Assembly: GCA_018332375.1 (NCBI GenBank)
Contig: BOPV01000001.1
Span: forward strand, 2,604,001 to 2,668,000
Source: Roseiterribacter gracilis
Lineage (GTDB): Bacteria; Pseudomonadota; Alphaproteobacteria; BOG-932; Roseiterribacteraceae
Direction of reading: 5' to 3'
Length of the DNA: 64,000 bases
The notes below the pieces were generated by a model. It saw nothing but the letters and a program-made list of their open reading frames with translations, searched no databases and had not been told where the DNA came from. The position numbers were made by a program, and so were the translations under genes. Below are positions 19,994 to 29,283 of this stretch, piece by piece; within the stretch, counting starts at the first letter, position 1, and each line of letters begins with the position of its first letter.

Positions 19994-20974
19994 TCAGCCC
20001 CACAAAGCAGGGTCAGGCGGTGCGATCTGCACGCCGGTATAGGCAAGCGCAGGTACACGGTCCTTGGCCAACAGCAACGGCGCATCGAGATCGACATATT
20101 TTGCCATCTGCGCCACCAGCACGCCCGGCGCCATGCCAAGCGACGAGCCGAGCATGCAGCCGACCATGATCTCGAACCCCGCTTCGCGCGCCGCTTTTGC
20201 CAGCGCCAGCGCTTCAGTCAGGCCGCCCGTCTTGTCGAGCTTGATGTTGACGACGCTGTATTTGCCGATCAGCGCCGGCAACGAATCCAATGCATGCGCA
20301 CTTTCGTCGGCGCCGAGCGGCAACGGTGAATCGAAGTCGCGCAGAAATTCGTCTTCGGCCGCGGGCAACGGCTGTTCCAGCATCTCGATGCCAAGTGCAG
20401 CAAGTTGCGGCGCGTCGGCGATCAAGAACTCGCGGCGATAGCCTTCATTCGCATCTGCGATGAGACGCGCCTGCGGTGCACCGCGCCGCACCGCCGCAAC
20501 ACGCGGCACGTCGTTGCCGTCACCGGCGAGTTTGAGCTTGAGCAAGGGCAGATCCGCCGCTGCACGCGCGGCTGCTTCCATCTTGTCGGGATCGTCGAGG
20601 CTGATCGTCAGCACGGTATGAACCGGCTTGGGCGTGGCCAGACCGGCCAATTGCCACGCCGGCTTGCCTGCCTGCTTGGCTTCGAGGTCCCAAAAAGCGC
20701 AATCGAGCGCGTTGCGCGCCGCGCCCGGTTTCAGCAGGGCTTGCAGCCCGGTTCGGTCCAAACCAGCCTCGACCGCACCGCGCACAGACTCAATTGTTGC
20801 GGCCACGGACTCGACGGTCTCGCCATAGCGCGCATTCGGCCCACATTCTCCACGACCGCGGACGCCGTTTTGGGTGAGTTCTGCCACCACGACGGGGGCC
20901 TCGGTCTTGGCCCCACGGGCGATGCGAAAGACCTGGCGAAGTGGAAATCGTTCGATTTGGACGGCGAGCTGCAT
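19994..20974 (-). CDS. Dipeptide epimerase (enolase superfamily)
   Basis: 326 residues, the L-Ala-D/L-Glu epimerase (YcjG/YkfB) type. Catalytic lysines of the KxK motif Lys146/Lys148 (LKLKLAG), metal ligands Asp174 (IADANE), Glu200 (EMLEQP) and Asp223 (GADES), and the second catalytic lysine in NIKLDKTGG (245-251). Such enzymes convert the murein dipeptide L-Ala-D-Glu for reuse; substrate cannot be proven from sequence. Fifty-four bases upstream of prfA on the same strand and divergent from panB. Confidence 0.88.
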   Translation of the reverse strand: MQLAVQIERFPLRQVFRIARGAKTEAPVVVAELTQNGVRGRGECGPNARYGETVESVAATIESVRGAVEAGLDRTGLQALLKPGAARNALDCAFWDLEAKQAGKPAWQLAGLATPKPVHTVLTISLDDPDKMEAAARAAADLPLLKLKLAGDGNDVPRVAAVRRGAPQARLIADANEGYRREFLIADAPQLAALGIEMLEQPLPAAEDEFLRDFDSPLPLGADESAHALDSLPALIGKYSVVNIKLDKTGGLTEALALAKAAREAGFEIMVGCMLGSSLGMAPGVLVAQMAKYVDLDAPLLLAKDRVPALAYTGVQIAPPDPALWG

Positions 20975-21104
20975 TGCAGGGATGGCGTTGCTCGAGTTGG
21001 GGGTGGCGGCTAGGTTCTGCCGCCCCGCGAACCTGCCGGACCGCGCCTCGCCCTGCAATCCGCGGCTGGGCAATGAACCAGCCGGCGCAACAAAGCGTAC
21101 GCAA

Positions 21105-21929
21105 TTGAGCACAACAAAGCTGACACGGCGCGTGACGATCCCCGAGCTTGCTGCCCGCAAAGGCGGCCAGCCGATCGTTGTCCTGACCGCCTACACGGCA
21201 CCGATCGCGCGCCTGCTCGATCCACATGTCGACGCGCTGTTGATCGGCGATTCCGTCGGCATGGTTCTGCACGGCATGGATGACACGTTGGGCGTCACGC
21301 TCGACATGATGGTGCTGCACACGCAAGCGGTGAAGCGCGGCTCGACGCGCGCAGCGATCATCGCCGACTTGCCGTTCGGCACCTATCAATCGTCGCCGCA
21401 ACAGGCGTTCGACGCATCGGCAAAACTGCTCGCTGCCGGCGCGCAGGCGGTGAAGCTCGAAGGCGGCCGCACCATGGCGGCGACGATTTCGTTTCTGGTC
21501 GAACGCGGCATTCCGGTGATGGGCCATATCGGCCTGACGCCGCAATCGCTGCACACGATGGGCGGTTTCCGCGTGCAGGGCCGCGACGAAGCAGCAGCCG
21601 AGAAGATCATCGATGACGCGCGCGCAATCACCGAGGCGGGTGCGTTCAGCGTCGTGATCGAAGGTGTTATGGAGCCGTTGGCGCGCCGCATCACTGAGAC
21701 GATTGCCATTCCGACGATCGGCATCGGTGCGTCGGCGGATTGCGACGGCCAGGTTCTGGTCACCGACGATATTCTTGGGCTGACCGGCGACGCGACGCCG
21801 CGCTTCGTGCAGCGCTATGCCGACCTGGCGGCGACGATCGACGAAGCAGCCCGCAAATTCGCCGACGACGTTCGCGCCCGGCGCTTTCCCGGCAAAGCTC
21901 ACATCTTCTTCCCGAAAGCGGCGCAATGA
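21105..21929 (+). CDS. panB: 3-methyl-2-oxobutanoate hydroxymethyltransferase
   Basis: First step of pantothenate synthesis: ketoisovalerate plus methylene-tetrahydrofolate to ketopantoate. 274 residues from a TTG at 21105 ([20 protein letters not shown]), the family length; in-frame ATGs farther upstream would add a tail lying opposite the epimerase gene. Conserved [33 protein letters not shown] and [10 protein letters not shown] are present. Stop overlaps the panC start (ATGA). Confidence 0.94.
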   Translation: MSTTKLTRRVTIPELAARKGGQPIVVLTAYTAPIARLLDPHVDALLIGDSVGMVLHGMDDTLGVTLDMMVLHTQAVKRGSTRAAIIADLPFGTYQSSPQQAFDASAKLLAAGAQAVKLEGGRTMAATISFLVERGIPVMGHIGLTPQSLHTMGGFRVQGRDEAAAEKIIDDARAITEAGAFSVVIEGVMEPLARRITETIAIPTIGIGASADCDGQVLVTDDILGLTGDATPRFVQRYADLAATIDEAARKFADDVRARRFPGKAHIFFPKAAQ

Positions 21930-22795
21930 TTTCCAAAGTCGCGACCGGCGTCGCCCGCACGGTCGGCGCGGCGCGCGCACGCGTCACCGAATGGCGCGCC
22001 GAACGACAACGCGTCGCCCTGGTGCCAACCATGGGCGCGCTGCATGATGGGCATCGCGCCTTGATCGATCACGCGCGTCGGCAGGCCGATCGCGTCGTCG
22101 TCTCGATCTTCGTCAATCCGAAGCAGTTTGGACCGCGCGAAGATTTCGGCGCTTATCCGCGCCGCGAAGGCGACGATCTGGATCTGCTGCGTGCAGCGGG
22201 CGTCGATCTGTTGTTCGCGCCGCCGCTCGAAGCGATGTACCCGGACGGGTTCGCAACCACCGTGTCGATCGCCGGACCGCTGACCACAAGCCTGGAAGGC
22301 GCACACCGGCCCGGCCATTTTGATGGCGTCGCCACCGTCGTTGCCAAGCTGCTGAATCAGATCGGTCCCGACCTGGCGTTCTTCGGGGAAAAAGACTGGC
22401 AGCAATTGCAGGTGATTAAGCAGCTGGTGCGCGATCTCGACCTGCCGCTGGAAATTCTGACTGTGCCGACGGTGCGCGACAGCGAAGGTTTGGCCCTGTC
22501 GTCGCGCAACGCCTATCTGACGCCCGCGCAATTGATCACCGCGCAGAAGCTGAATCGCATCCTGCAGGACGTGGCAAGCAAGGCCGCCAAGGGTGACATT
22601 GCGGACGCGCGCAGCGCCGCACCGGCGCGACTGCGCGAAGCTGGCTTTGACAGCGTCGACTATGTTGAGATTGCTGATGCTGAAACGATGCAGCCAGCGC
22701 CCGTCGCAAGCGGTCGCGCCTTGCGCGTCTTGGCTGCGGCGCGCATCGGCACGACGCGCCTGATTGATAATTTCCCGGTGGAACTGAGCACATGA
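21926..22795 (+). CDS. panC: Pantothenate synthetase
   Basis: Joins pantoate and beta-alanine using ATP. 289 residues. The nucleotidyltransferase motifs [14 protein letters not shown] (about 34-47) and [13 protein letters not shown] are present, with [17 protein letters not shown] for pantoate binding. Middle gene of panB-panC-ggt, joined to both by 4-base overlaps. Confidence 0.96.
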   Translation: MISKVATGVARTVGAARARVTEWRAERQRVALVPTMGALHDGHRALIDHARRQADRVVVSIFVNPKQFGPREDFGAYPRREGDDLDLLRAAGVDLLFAPPLEAMYPDGFATTVSIAGPLTTSLEGAHRPGHFDGVATVVAKLLNQIGPDLAFFGEKDWQQLQVIKQLVRDLDLPLEILTVPTVRDSEGLALSSRNAYLTPAQLITAQKLNRILQDVASKAAKGDIADARSAAPARLREAGFDSVDYVEIADAETMQPAPVASGRALRVLAAARIGTTRLIDNFPVELST

Positions 22796-24528
22796 AGCAA
22801 TTCGGGGTTTGGTGTTTCCTGCTGCTGGCACCGTTCGCCGCAGCGCAATCGCCGGATCCTGAAGCTGCAACCAAGAGCACCGCGAAACAGGCGGTAACGG
22901 CGAAACAATGGATGGCCGTTGCGGCCAATCCGCATGCATCGCGCGCTGCAGCGTCGATGCTCGAGGCCGGCGGCAGCGCGGTTGATGCAGCCATCGCCGC
23001 ACAGCTGGTTTTGAATCTCGTCGAACCGCAATCGTCCGGTTTGGGCGGCGGCGCCTTCGTTCTGACCTGGTCGAAAAAGACTGGCGAGTTGCGCAGCTAT
23101 GACGGGCGCGAAGTCGCACCGGCCGCATCGACCCCGCAGGATTTTCTTGGGCCCGACGGCAAGCCGCTCGGCTTCTTCACCGCAATCGAGAATGGTCGCG
23201 CGGTTGCAGTGCCGGGCTTGCCGCGCCTGCTCGAAACGCTGCATCGCGCGCATGGAAAATTGCCGTGGGCGACCTTGTTCGAGCCCGCAATCAAACTTGC
23301 GGAAACCGGCTTTGCCGTGTCGCCGCGCCTGGCCACCTTGCTGGCGCAAGGGCAGCGCTATTTCGACAACACGCCCGACATGCACGCCGTCTATTATCAC
23401 GGCGACGGCACGCCGCTCAGCGTCGGCGAGACGTTCAAGAATCCGGCCTTGGCAAAGACACTGCGCGACATCGCGAAGAATGGCGCCGATGCCTTCTACA
23501 AAGGCGAACTCGCGCGGCAATTGCTGGCCAAGCTGCAACAGGCAGCGGCGACCGCATCAACGCCGGTGACGGTGCGCATGCAAGCCAGCGATCTAGTCGC
23601 CTATCGCACCAAACTGCGCGAACCGATTTGCGAACCGTATCGTGCCTATCGTGTGTGCAGCGCCGGCATGCCGAGTTCGGGCGGTGCCACGACGTTGGAA
23701 GCGCTGGGCATGTTGGCGAATTTCGACCTGCCGTCGATGAAGCCAGACGATCCCCGCGCCTGGCATTTGTTGGCCGAAGCAGAACGGCGCGCCTATGCCG
23801 ACCGCGAACGCTACATGGCCGATTCCGATTTCGTGCAAGTACCGGTGCAGGGACTGCTGGATCGCGCCTATCTCGCCGGTCGTGCGGCGACGATCGATCC
23901 AACCCGCGTCACGGTGCAACGCGCACCAGCGGGCGAGCCTGCAGGCGCACCGCCGTCGCGCGCACCAGACCGTTCGTTGGAGCGCCCGGGAACGTCGCAT
24001 CTGACCGTCGTCGACAAAGACGGGCTGGTCGTGTCGATGACCACCTCGATCGAAACCGCGTTCGGATCGCGCCTGATCGTCGGCGGCTTCATTCTGAACA
24101 ACCACATGACCGATTTTTCACTGGCGCCGACCGGGCCCGACGGCGCGCCGGTGGCAAACCGGATCGAACCGAACAAGCGGCCGCGTTCATCGATGATGCC
24201 CACGATCGTGTTCGATGCGAACAAGCTGCCGGTGCTGACGATCGGATCGCCGGGCGGCAGCGCCATTCCCGGCTATGTGATGAAGAGCCTGGTGGCCCGG
24301 CTCGATTGGAAGATGGATCTGCAGGCGGCGCTGGATCTGCCGCATGTCTTCAATCGCAACGGTACGACCGAACTCGAAACCAGCACGTTCAAAGCAGCGC
24401 TCGAAGCAATGGGTCACCAGGTGCGGGTTTCGCCGCAATCGAGCGGGCTGCATGCGATCGCATTTGAAAACGGCTTGTTGATCGGCGCCGCTGACCCTCG
24501 CCGCGAAGGGCTGGCGATCGGTAAATAG
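22792..24528 (+). CDS. ggt: Gamma-glutamyltransferase (copy 2)
   Basis: Periplasmic glutathione-degrading Ntn-hydrolase, 578 residues, signal peptide [20 protein letters not shown]-terminal motif GGSAVDAAIAAQLVLNLVEPQSSGLGG; cleavage site GTSHLTVVDKDG with nucleophile Thr401; later SMMPTIVFD and GSPGGSAIPGYV. This copy matches canonical GGT better than copy 1 at 10041. It is translationally coupled to panC (ATGA), an unexpected partner, although cleaving glutathione would release cysteine, which coenzyme A synthesis needs. Confidence 0.94.
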   Translation: MKQFGVWCFLLLAPFAAAQSPDPEAATKSTAKQAVTAKQWMAVAANPHASRAAASMLEAGGSAVDAAIAAQLVLNLVEPQSSGLGGGAFVLTWSKKTGELRSYDGREVAPAASTPQDFLGPDGKPLGFFTAIENGRAVAVPGLPRLLETLHRAHGKLPWATLFEPAIKLAETGFAVSPRLATLLAQGQRYFDNTPDMHAVYYHGDGTPLSVGETFKNPALAKTLRDIAKNGADAFYKGELARQLLAKLQQAAATASTPVTVRMQASDLVAYRTKLREPICEPYRAYRVCSAGMPSSGGATTLEALGMLANFDLPSMKPDDPRAWHLLAEAERRAYADRERYMADSDFVQVPVQGLLDRAYLAGRAATIDPTRVTVQRAPAGEPAGAPPSRAPDRSLERPGTSHLTVVDKDGLVVSMTTSIETAFGSRLIVGGFILNNHMTDFSLAPTGPDGAPVANRIEPNKRPRSSMMPTIVFDANKLPVLTIGSPGGSAIPGYVMKSLVARLDWKMDLQAALDLPHVFNRNGTTELETSTFKAALEAMGHQVRVSPQSSGLHAIAFENGLLIGAADPRREGLAIGK

Positions 24529-24534
24529 CGGCGT

Positions 24535-24729
24535 TTAGGCCGCGCGTTCGCGGCGCTGCTTGGCGCGGGGCGCGATTGCGACCGGCGCGGGCGCGGTGCT
24601 CGGCACTGCCAACAGCGGTTCGGCACGACCCAGCCGGACCGTGACGCGATCGAACGGCACTGCATGTGCAGTCTGTACGGTGCCGAGCAGCCCCATGGTC
24701 AGCCCGATCGAGATGATTATCGCGCGCAT
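24535..24729 (-). CDS. Small secreted protein, unknown
   Basis: 64 residues: MRAIIISIGLTMGLLGTVQTAHA is a good signal peptide, leaving a mature segment of about 40 residues that is Ala/Pro-rich with a basic end (RAKQRRERAA). No cysteine, no family recognised. Convergent with ggt copy 2, six bases apart. Confidence 0.55.
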   Translation of the reverse strand: MRAIIISIGLTMGLLGTVQTAHAVPFDRVTVRLGRAEPLLAVPSTAPAPVAIAPRAKQRRERAA

Positions 24730-24876
24730 GGTGTGGAACTCGGCTTGGATTGGGGCGTTTGTGCGTCCCTCAGCCCCATAACCACCCAGCTGCGAGATCG
24801 TTCCCAACTCTGTTGCATTTCTGCATCAGGCTCTGAAAACAAAGCCGCATGGCTGTGATGCAGCTAATGAAATCAG

Positions 24877-24901
24877 GAACGTGGTTGTTAAATCCACGTT
24901 C
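24877..24901. promoter_or_regulatory. Inverted repeat upstream of the OmpA-like gene
   Basis: GAACGTGG (24877-24884) and CCACGTTC (24894-24901), perfect 8-base arms around TTGTTAAAT, about 105 bases before the ATG. It could be an operator or a stabilising stem in a long leader. No other function is visible in the 276-base gap 24730-25005. Confidence 0.5.
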
Positions 24902-25005
24902 GCCCACCGGACATCCCGGGAGGGTAGCTTGGTCGGCCCCGCCCAAGCGCGACGTGGGTCCACAGATTTCGTCGTTAGAAGAAAACAATCGGAAGGAATG
25001 AAAAC

Positions 25006-26046
25006 ATGACTCGGAACTGGTCCCTGCGCGGCACTGCCGCGGCGCTCGCTGTAGCAGCCGCTGCGTTCTCCGCGCCGGCGCACGCCGACGGCTTTTACAT
25101 TGGCCTGAACGGCGGCTGGAATTGGGCGCAGAACCAGAAGGTCGATGTCGGCACGCTCGGCATTGCCGGCGCGACGGGCACGTACAAGGCCAAGCATGAT
25201 GACGGCTACGCGATCAACGGCGCGGTCGGCTATGCCTGGACCAACGGTTTCCGCACCGAATTCGAAATCGGCTACAAGGAAAACCAATTCAAGACGGCGC
25301 TCGGCGTCGGCGGCATGAACGGCCGTGCGCAGGTTTGGAGCGCGATGGCGAATGTCTACTACGACATTCCGGTCTCGTTCCCGTTGAAGCCGTATGTCGG
25401 CGGCGGCCTCGGTGTTGCCAACTGGGACGTCAAGGGCGGCCTGACCAACAGCGCCATTCGCGTCAACGACGACACGAGCGACATCGCCTGGCAGGCGATC
25501 GCGGGCGTCTCGTACAACATCAATCCGAACTGGGCGCTCAACCTCGAGTACCGCTACTTCGAAACGCCGCTGGGCAGCAGCTCGGGCCCGAAGGGCATCC
25601 GCAACGATTACTCGTCGCAGATGGCTTTGATCGGCCTGCGCTACAATTTCGGTGTGCAGCAGCAGGCCGTCGTCGAGCAGAAGGTTGCGGCACCGGCGCC
25701 GGCGCCAGTGAAGGCACCGCGTAGCTACCTCGTGTTCTTCGACTTCGATCGTTCGGACCTGACGCCGGAAGGCACCAACATCGTCCGTACGGCCGCAACC
25801 AACGCCAAGTCGGGCAACGTCACGCGCATCGAAGTGACGGGTCACGCCGACCGTTCGGGTTCGGACGCCTACAACCAGCGCCTGTCGCAGCGCCGTGCGC
25901 AGACCGTGCAGGCCGAGCTGGTTCGCGACGGCATCCCGGCCGACCAGATCGCTGTCTTCGCCAAGGGCGAGTCGCAGCCGCTGGTGCCGACGCCGGACGG
26001 CGTGCGCGAGCCGCAGAACCGCCGCGTCGAGATCGTCTACAAGTGA
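25006..26046 (+). CDS. OmpA-family outer membrane protein
   Basis: 346 residues with signal peptide (cleavage after APAHA, about 27). An eight-stranded OmpA-like barrel (about 28-222, starting DGFYIGLNGGWNW) is joined by a Pro/Ala hinge (VAAPAPAPVKAP) to a C-terminal OmpA peptidoglycan-binding domain (about 238-346) containing FFDFDRSDLTPEG and VTGHADRSGSDAYNQRLSQRR, whose Asp and Arg bind diaminopimelate. Anchors outer membrane to the wall. RBS GGAAGGAATG upstream. Strong hairpins follow. Confidence 0.94.
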   Translation: MTRNWSLRGTAAALAVAAAAFSAPAHADGFYIGLNGGWNWAQNQKVDVGTLGIAGATGTYKAKHDDGYAINGAVGYAWTNGFRTEFEIGYKENQFKTALGVGGMNGRAQVWSAMANVYYDIPVSFPLKPYVGGGLGVANWDVKGGLTNSAIRVNDDTSDIAWQAIAGVSYNINPNWALNLEYRYFETPLGSSSGPKGIRNDYSSQMALIGLRYNFGVQQQAVVEQKVAAPAPAPVKAPRSYLVFFDFDRSDLTPEGTNIVRTAATNAKSGNVTRIEVTGHADRSGSDAYNQRLSQRRAQTVQAELVRDGIPADQIAVFAKGESQPLVPTPDGVREPQNRRVEIVYK

Positions 26047-26057
26047 TCTAGCGCGTA

Positions 26058-26136
26058 GCGCTGGATCATCCCCGCGCAGGCGGGGATCCAGCGCAAAGAA
26101 TGAGGGCGGTGCATCGCGAGATGCACCGCCCTTTTT
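26058..26136 (+). terminator. Double hairpin ending the OmpA-like gene
   Basis: First stem GCGCTGGATC..CCCCGC with GCGGGGATCCAGCGC (26058-26094, imperfect). Second stem GGGCGGTGCATC (26104-26115) with GATGCACCGCCC (26120-26131), loop GCGA, followed by TTTTT. The second is a textbook terminator; the first resembles dispersed palindromic elements. Confidence 0.85.
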
Positions 26137-26149
26137 CATTCCACCTGGG

Positions 26150-26190
26150 CCCCGGCCTTCACCGGGGTGACGACGCTAGCGTGTCGTCAC
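26150..26190. repeat. Two adjacent small palindromes over a stop codon
   Basis: CCCCGG..CCGGGG (26150-26167) followed by GTGACGAC (26167-26174) pairing with GTCGTCAC (26183-26190), loop GCTAGCGT. The second stem covers the stop codon of the convergent minus-strand gene at 26187. Likely the terminator side of that gene. Confidence 0.6.
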
Positions 26191-26741
26191 TTGGAAGAAC
26201 CGCTGCTGCCAACCGGCGCCGCCGACGCCGTCTTCGGCACCGGGCAGTTCGAACGGATCGGCGATGCAATCGGCACCGGACGCTTCTGCGCGTAATCGAT
26301 CAAAGCGTCGCCGTTTAGCGCAAGAACTTCGTCGTAGAGTTTCTTAGAGTCAGCGCAGAAGACAGGAGTGCCCTTCTCCATGTGCTGGCGCATCGCTTCA
26401 TTGGCGAGCTTGGTGTTGAACCGGTCCATCTCGGACACGCCGCCATGCCCCTTGAACGCGCTCTGCATGTGCTTGCCGCTCGTCGTGAGCTGCTTTTCAA
26501 ATTTGCGCACGAACTCGCCGTAGCCGATGCGCGAATCGCAGGACAGCGCGCCGACCATCATTTCTTCTTTCAGCGCGCGGACGTGGATCGCCACTTCTTC
26601 GGCGCTGGGCTTGCACTCTTTCGCCGCGGCGGGCGCGGCCGGTTTGGCGGATTTGGAGGTCGCGGCGACAGCGGGACCGGCGATCGCGCCGGCAACGCAG
26701 GCGGCGGCGATCCAGGGACGAAGACGGCGGACAAAAGGCAC
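26187..26741 (-). CDS. Secreted protein of unknown function, four cysteines
   Basis: 184 residues from a GTG at 26741, chosen because GAGGAG lies nine bases upstream and the reading gives a signal peptide (PFVRRLRPWIAAACVAGAIAGPAVAATS). The mature part has four cysteines (KECKPS, LSCDSR, VFCADS, SNCPVP), consistent with two periplasmic disulfides, and a helical middle (EEVAIHVRALKEEMM..). Last residues are Ser/Gly-rich. No family recognised. Divergent from hemA across a 290-base gap. Confidence 0.7.
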   Translation of the reverse strand: MPFVRRLRPWIAAACVAGAIAGPAVAATSKSAKPAAPAAAKECKPSAEEVAIHVRALKEEMMVGALSCDSRIGYGEFVRKFEKQLTTSGKHMQSAFKGHGGVSEMDRFNTKLANEAMRQHMEKGTPVFCADSKKLYDEVLALNGDALIDYAQKRPVPIASPIRSNCPVPKTASAAPVGSSGSSK

Positions 26742-27031
26742 GTGCGGCAACTCCTCGAAACGGCGGGCGCGGACCCTTCTCTCACGCGGCCGACTCGGGT
26801 GGCAAGCCAACCAACTCGTGACAAATCCCGCGAAAATCGCGTGATTCAAACAAGTTTGTGGGCGAGGTCCGCGGGATCGCGCGTTTCCCGGCCGCGGGCT
26901 GTAGTCGCGGCCTCTCGCCGCTGGGACCGCCGTTTGTTTGCATCGGGCCAGGGCAGGTGCTTCATTAGCGGCCATCTTTTCCGAGGGCGGCTCAGGGGCG
27001 CGTTTCGCGTCCAGCAGCCGAAAAGCTGGCA
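26742..27031. other. Divergent intergenic region before hemA
   Basis: 290 bases separating the secreted unknown gene from hemA. It must hold both promoters. The only feature I can point to is the short palindrome CAAACAAGTTTG (26847-26858), weak by itself. No riboswitch or RNA gene is recognised. Confidence 0.4.
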
Positions 27032-28258
27032 ATGAATTACGACGCCTTCTTCGCTGAGAAACTCGCGCAGCTCTGCGCTGAGGGGCGGTATCGCGTCTTC
27101 GCCAACCTCGAACGTTCAGCCGGTAGTTTTCCCAAAGCGATCCTTCGCCACGAAGGCCCCGCAGGCGAATTTGTGGCGCGCGAAGTCACGATCTGGTGTT
27201 CGAACGACTATCTCGGCATGGGACAGCACCCGTCGGTGCTCGCTGCGATGCACGAATCGATCGACCGCGTCGGTGCCGGCGCCGGCGGTACGCGCAACAT
27301 CTCGGGCACCTGCGTCTATCACGTCGAGCTTGAGCAGGAATTGGCGGCGCTGCACGCCAAGGACGCGGCGCTGCTGTTCACCTCGGGCTACGTCGCCAAC
27401 GAGACGACCCTGTCGACGCTGGGCAAGCACCTGCCCGACTGCGTCATCTTCTCCGACGCGCTGAATCACGCTTCGATGATTCAGGGCATCATCAACTCGG
27501 GCGCTGAGAAGCGCGTCTTCCGCCACAACGACGCGGCGCATCTGCGCGAGTTGCTGGCGCAGGTCGAACCCGGCCGCGCCAAGCTGGTCGCCTTCGAAAG
27601 TGTGTATTCGATGGATGGCGACATCAGCCCCATCAAAGAGATTTGCGACGTCGCGGCCGAGTTCGGCGCGATGACCTATCTCGACGAAGTGCACGCGGTC
27701 GGCATGTACGGCCCGACCGGCGCCGGCGTCGCTGAACAGGCGGGCCTGGCCCATCGCATCGACGTAATCGAAGGCACGCTGGGCAAGGCGTTCGGCCTGG
27801 TCGGCGGCTACATCGCCGCGTCGAAGCATCTGGTCGATTTCATCCGCTCCTACGCACCAGGCTTCATCTTCACCACGGCGATGTGCCCGGTGGTTGCGGC
27901 TGGCGCGCTCGCCAGCGTGCGCCATCTGCGCAACTCGAACGTCGAGCGCGACGGCCAGCAGCGCATGGCGGCCGAAACCAAGCGTCGTCTTCTGGCCGCC
28001 GGCATTCCGGTGATGGACAGCAACACGCATATCGTGCCGGTGATGGTCGGCGATCCGGTCCAGACCAAGCGCATCACCGACGAGCTGCTCGAACGCCACA
28101 ATATCTACGTGCAGCCGATCAACTATCCGACCGTGCCACGCGGCACCGAACGCCTGCGCCTGACGCCGTCGCCGCTGCACACGACCGAAGATCTCGACCA
28201 TCTGGTCGCATCGTTGACCGAAATCTGGGGCCGGCTGCAACTGCGCAAGGCCGCGTAA
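27032..28258 (+). CDS. hemA: 5-aminolevulinate synthase
   Basis: Condenses glycine and succinyl-CoA with pyridoxal phosphate, the first haem step in the C4 (Shemin) pathway used by alphaproteobacteria. 408 residues: glycine-binding [25 protein letters not shown], cofactor Asp in [13 protein letters not shown], and Schiff-base Lys at about 252 in [14 protein letters not shown]. Single gene with its own terminator. Confidence 0.97.
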   Translation: MNYDAFFAEKLAQLCAEGRYRVFANLERSAGSFPKAILRHEGPAGEFVAREVTIWCSNDYLGMGQHPSVLAAMHESIDRVGAGAGGTRNISGTCVYHVELEQELAALHAKDAALLFTSGYVANETTLSTLGKHLPDCVIFSDALNHASMIQGIINSGAEKRVFRHNDAAHLRELLAQVEPGRAKLVAFESVYSMDGDISPIKEICDVAAEFGAMTYLDEVHAVGMYGPTGAGVAEQAGLAHRIDVIEGTLGKAFGLVGGYIAASKHLVDFIRSYAPGFIFTTAMCPVVAAGALASVRHLRNSNVERDGQQRMAAETKRRLLAAGIPVMDSNTHIVPVMVGDPVQTKRITDELLERHNIYVQPINYPTVPRGTERLRLTPSPLHTTEDLDHLVASLTEIWGRLQLRKAA

Positions 28259-28314
28259 AGCGCGGCGCCAACAAAGCTTCGCAAAGCGGCGTTGCGCACG
28301 GCACCGGACATGAA

Positions 28315-28344
28315 AAAAGGGCCGCGGATTTCCGCGGCCCTTTT
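28315..28344. terminator. Bidirectional terminator between hemA and ecfG
   Basis: AAAAGGGCCGCGG (28315-28327), loop ATTT, CCGCGGCCCTTTT (28332-28344), followed by CTTTTG. Serves hemA (+) and ecfG (-). Confidence 0.9.
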
Positions 28345-28365
28345 CTTTTGTGCGATCCGCCGCGG

Positions 28366-29028
28366 CTAAACCGCCACGGTCGTTTCCAGCCTGCGTCCGG
28401 GACGGCGGCGTGATTTGCCGACGTCGCCGCTCGGTTCGGTCGCAGCCGCGTCTGCTTTCGCAGCCGCTTCTTCACCGACGAGAAGCCGGTACAGCTCGGT
28501 GCGGGCACGCGACAGACGGCTTTTGATCGTGCCGACGGCACAACCGCAGATCTCGGCCGCTTCTTCGTACGAGAAGCCCGAGGCGCCGACCAAGATCAGC
28601 ACTTCGCGATGTTCGCGCGACAGCTTGGCCATACCGCGCTTGAGTTCCTGGAACTCGAGGCGCGCTTCCTGGCCTGGCGCCACGGCGAAGTAATCGAGCG
28701 CGCCGTCCTCGATCGAGTCGAACTTCAGACGCTGCCGCCGCAGATTGTTGACGTGCAGGTTGCGCAGGATTGTGAAGGTCCACGCCTTGAAGTTCGTGCC
28801 CGGCTGGAATTGATGCCGCGCACGCAAGGCACGCACGATCGTGTCCTGCACCAAGTCGTTCGCGTGATCGGCATTCTGCGTCACAAAGCGCGCGAACGCC
28901 CGTAAGTGTGGAATGTTGGCGATCAGCTCGCGTTGGAATTCGGCTTCTGCCGCCGCGTCATCGACGGGCGACGGAGTCGAAGCAGCTTGTTGAATGGAAG
29001 CTTCCATTGGCGTGTGTTCGTTGCTCAT
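28366..29028 (-). CDS. ecfG: EcfG-type ECF sigma factor (general stress response)
   Basis: 220 residues. Sigma region 2 (about 38-105: LRAFARFVTQNADHANDLVQDTIVRAL and AWTFTILRNLHVNNLRR) and region 4 (about 130-185: LSREHREVLILVGASGFSYEEAAEICG with CAVGTIKSRLSRAR) are complete; a basic tail follows. In alphaproteobacteria this subgroup drives the general stress response and is held by the anti-sigma NepR. Its ATG overlaps the nepR stop (29025-29028), the standard arrangement. Confidence 0.93.
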   Translation of the reverse strand: MSNEHTPMEASIQQAASTPSPVDDAAAEAEFQRELIANIPHLRAFARFVTQNADHANDLVQDTIVRALRARHQFQPGTNFKAWTFTILRNLHVNNLRRQRLKFDSIEDGALDYFAVAPGQEARLEFQELKRGMAKLSREHREVLILVGASGFSYEEAAEICGCAVGTIKSRLSRARTELYRLLVGEEAAAKADAAATEPSGDVGKSRRRPGRRLETTVAV

Positions 29029-29216
29029 TTCAACCGCGCTTCCAGCAGCTTGATGAGATCGCGCGGAATGGGCTCCTGCACGACGGGGTCATAGAGCTGG
29101 CGCAGGTGATGCGTCAGCCACTGATCGAACGCCGGATCGGCGGGCGATTCGATGGCACGCAGGCCGGGGAAGTCTTCCTCGGTCTGGCGGGGCTGGTTTT
29201 GTTCCAAATTGTCCAT
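29025..29216 (-). CDS. nepR: NepR-like anti-sigma factor
   Basis: 63 residues: an acidic start (MDNLEQNQPRQTEEDFPG), then the NepR core helices FDQWLTHHLRQLYDPVVQEPIPRDLIKLLEARLK (about 30-63). Sequesters EcfG until phosphorylated PhyR binds it. Small size and the overlap with ecfG fit the family. No phyR gene lies in this window; a single receiver-domain gene is divergent instead. Confidence 0.9.
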   Translation of the reverse strand: MDNLEQNQPRQTEEDFPGLRAIESPADPAFDQWLTHHLRQLYDPVVQEPIPRDLIKLLEARLK

Positions 29217-29240
29217 GGGGCTCTCTCGGGGTCACATTGA

Positions 29241-29265
29241 AACAAGCGACCGCGAAAAAGGTTCG
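29241..29265 (-). promoter_or_regulatory. Candidate EcfG-dependent promoter for nepR-ecfG
   Basis: On the minus strand CGAAC (29265-29261), 16-base spacer, TGTT (29244-29241); the consensus is GGAAC, 16-17 bases, CGTT, so one base differs in each box. It ends 25 bases before the nepR ATG. Autoregulation of nepR-ecfG is usual for this system. Confidence 0.4.
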
Positions 29266-29283
29266 TGACTTTCGGAGATGCCC

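Noticed and set aside
26847..26858. CAAACAAGTTTG as an FNR, Irr or RegA site before hemA
   Set aside because: It does not match the FNR (TTGAT-N4-ATCAA) or known Irr patterns, and a 10-12 base palindrome can arise by chance.
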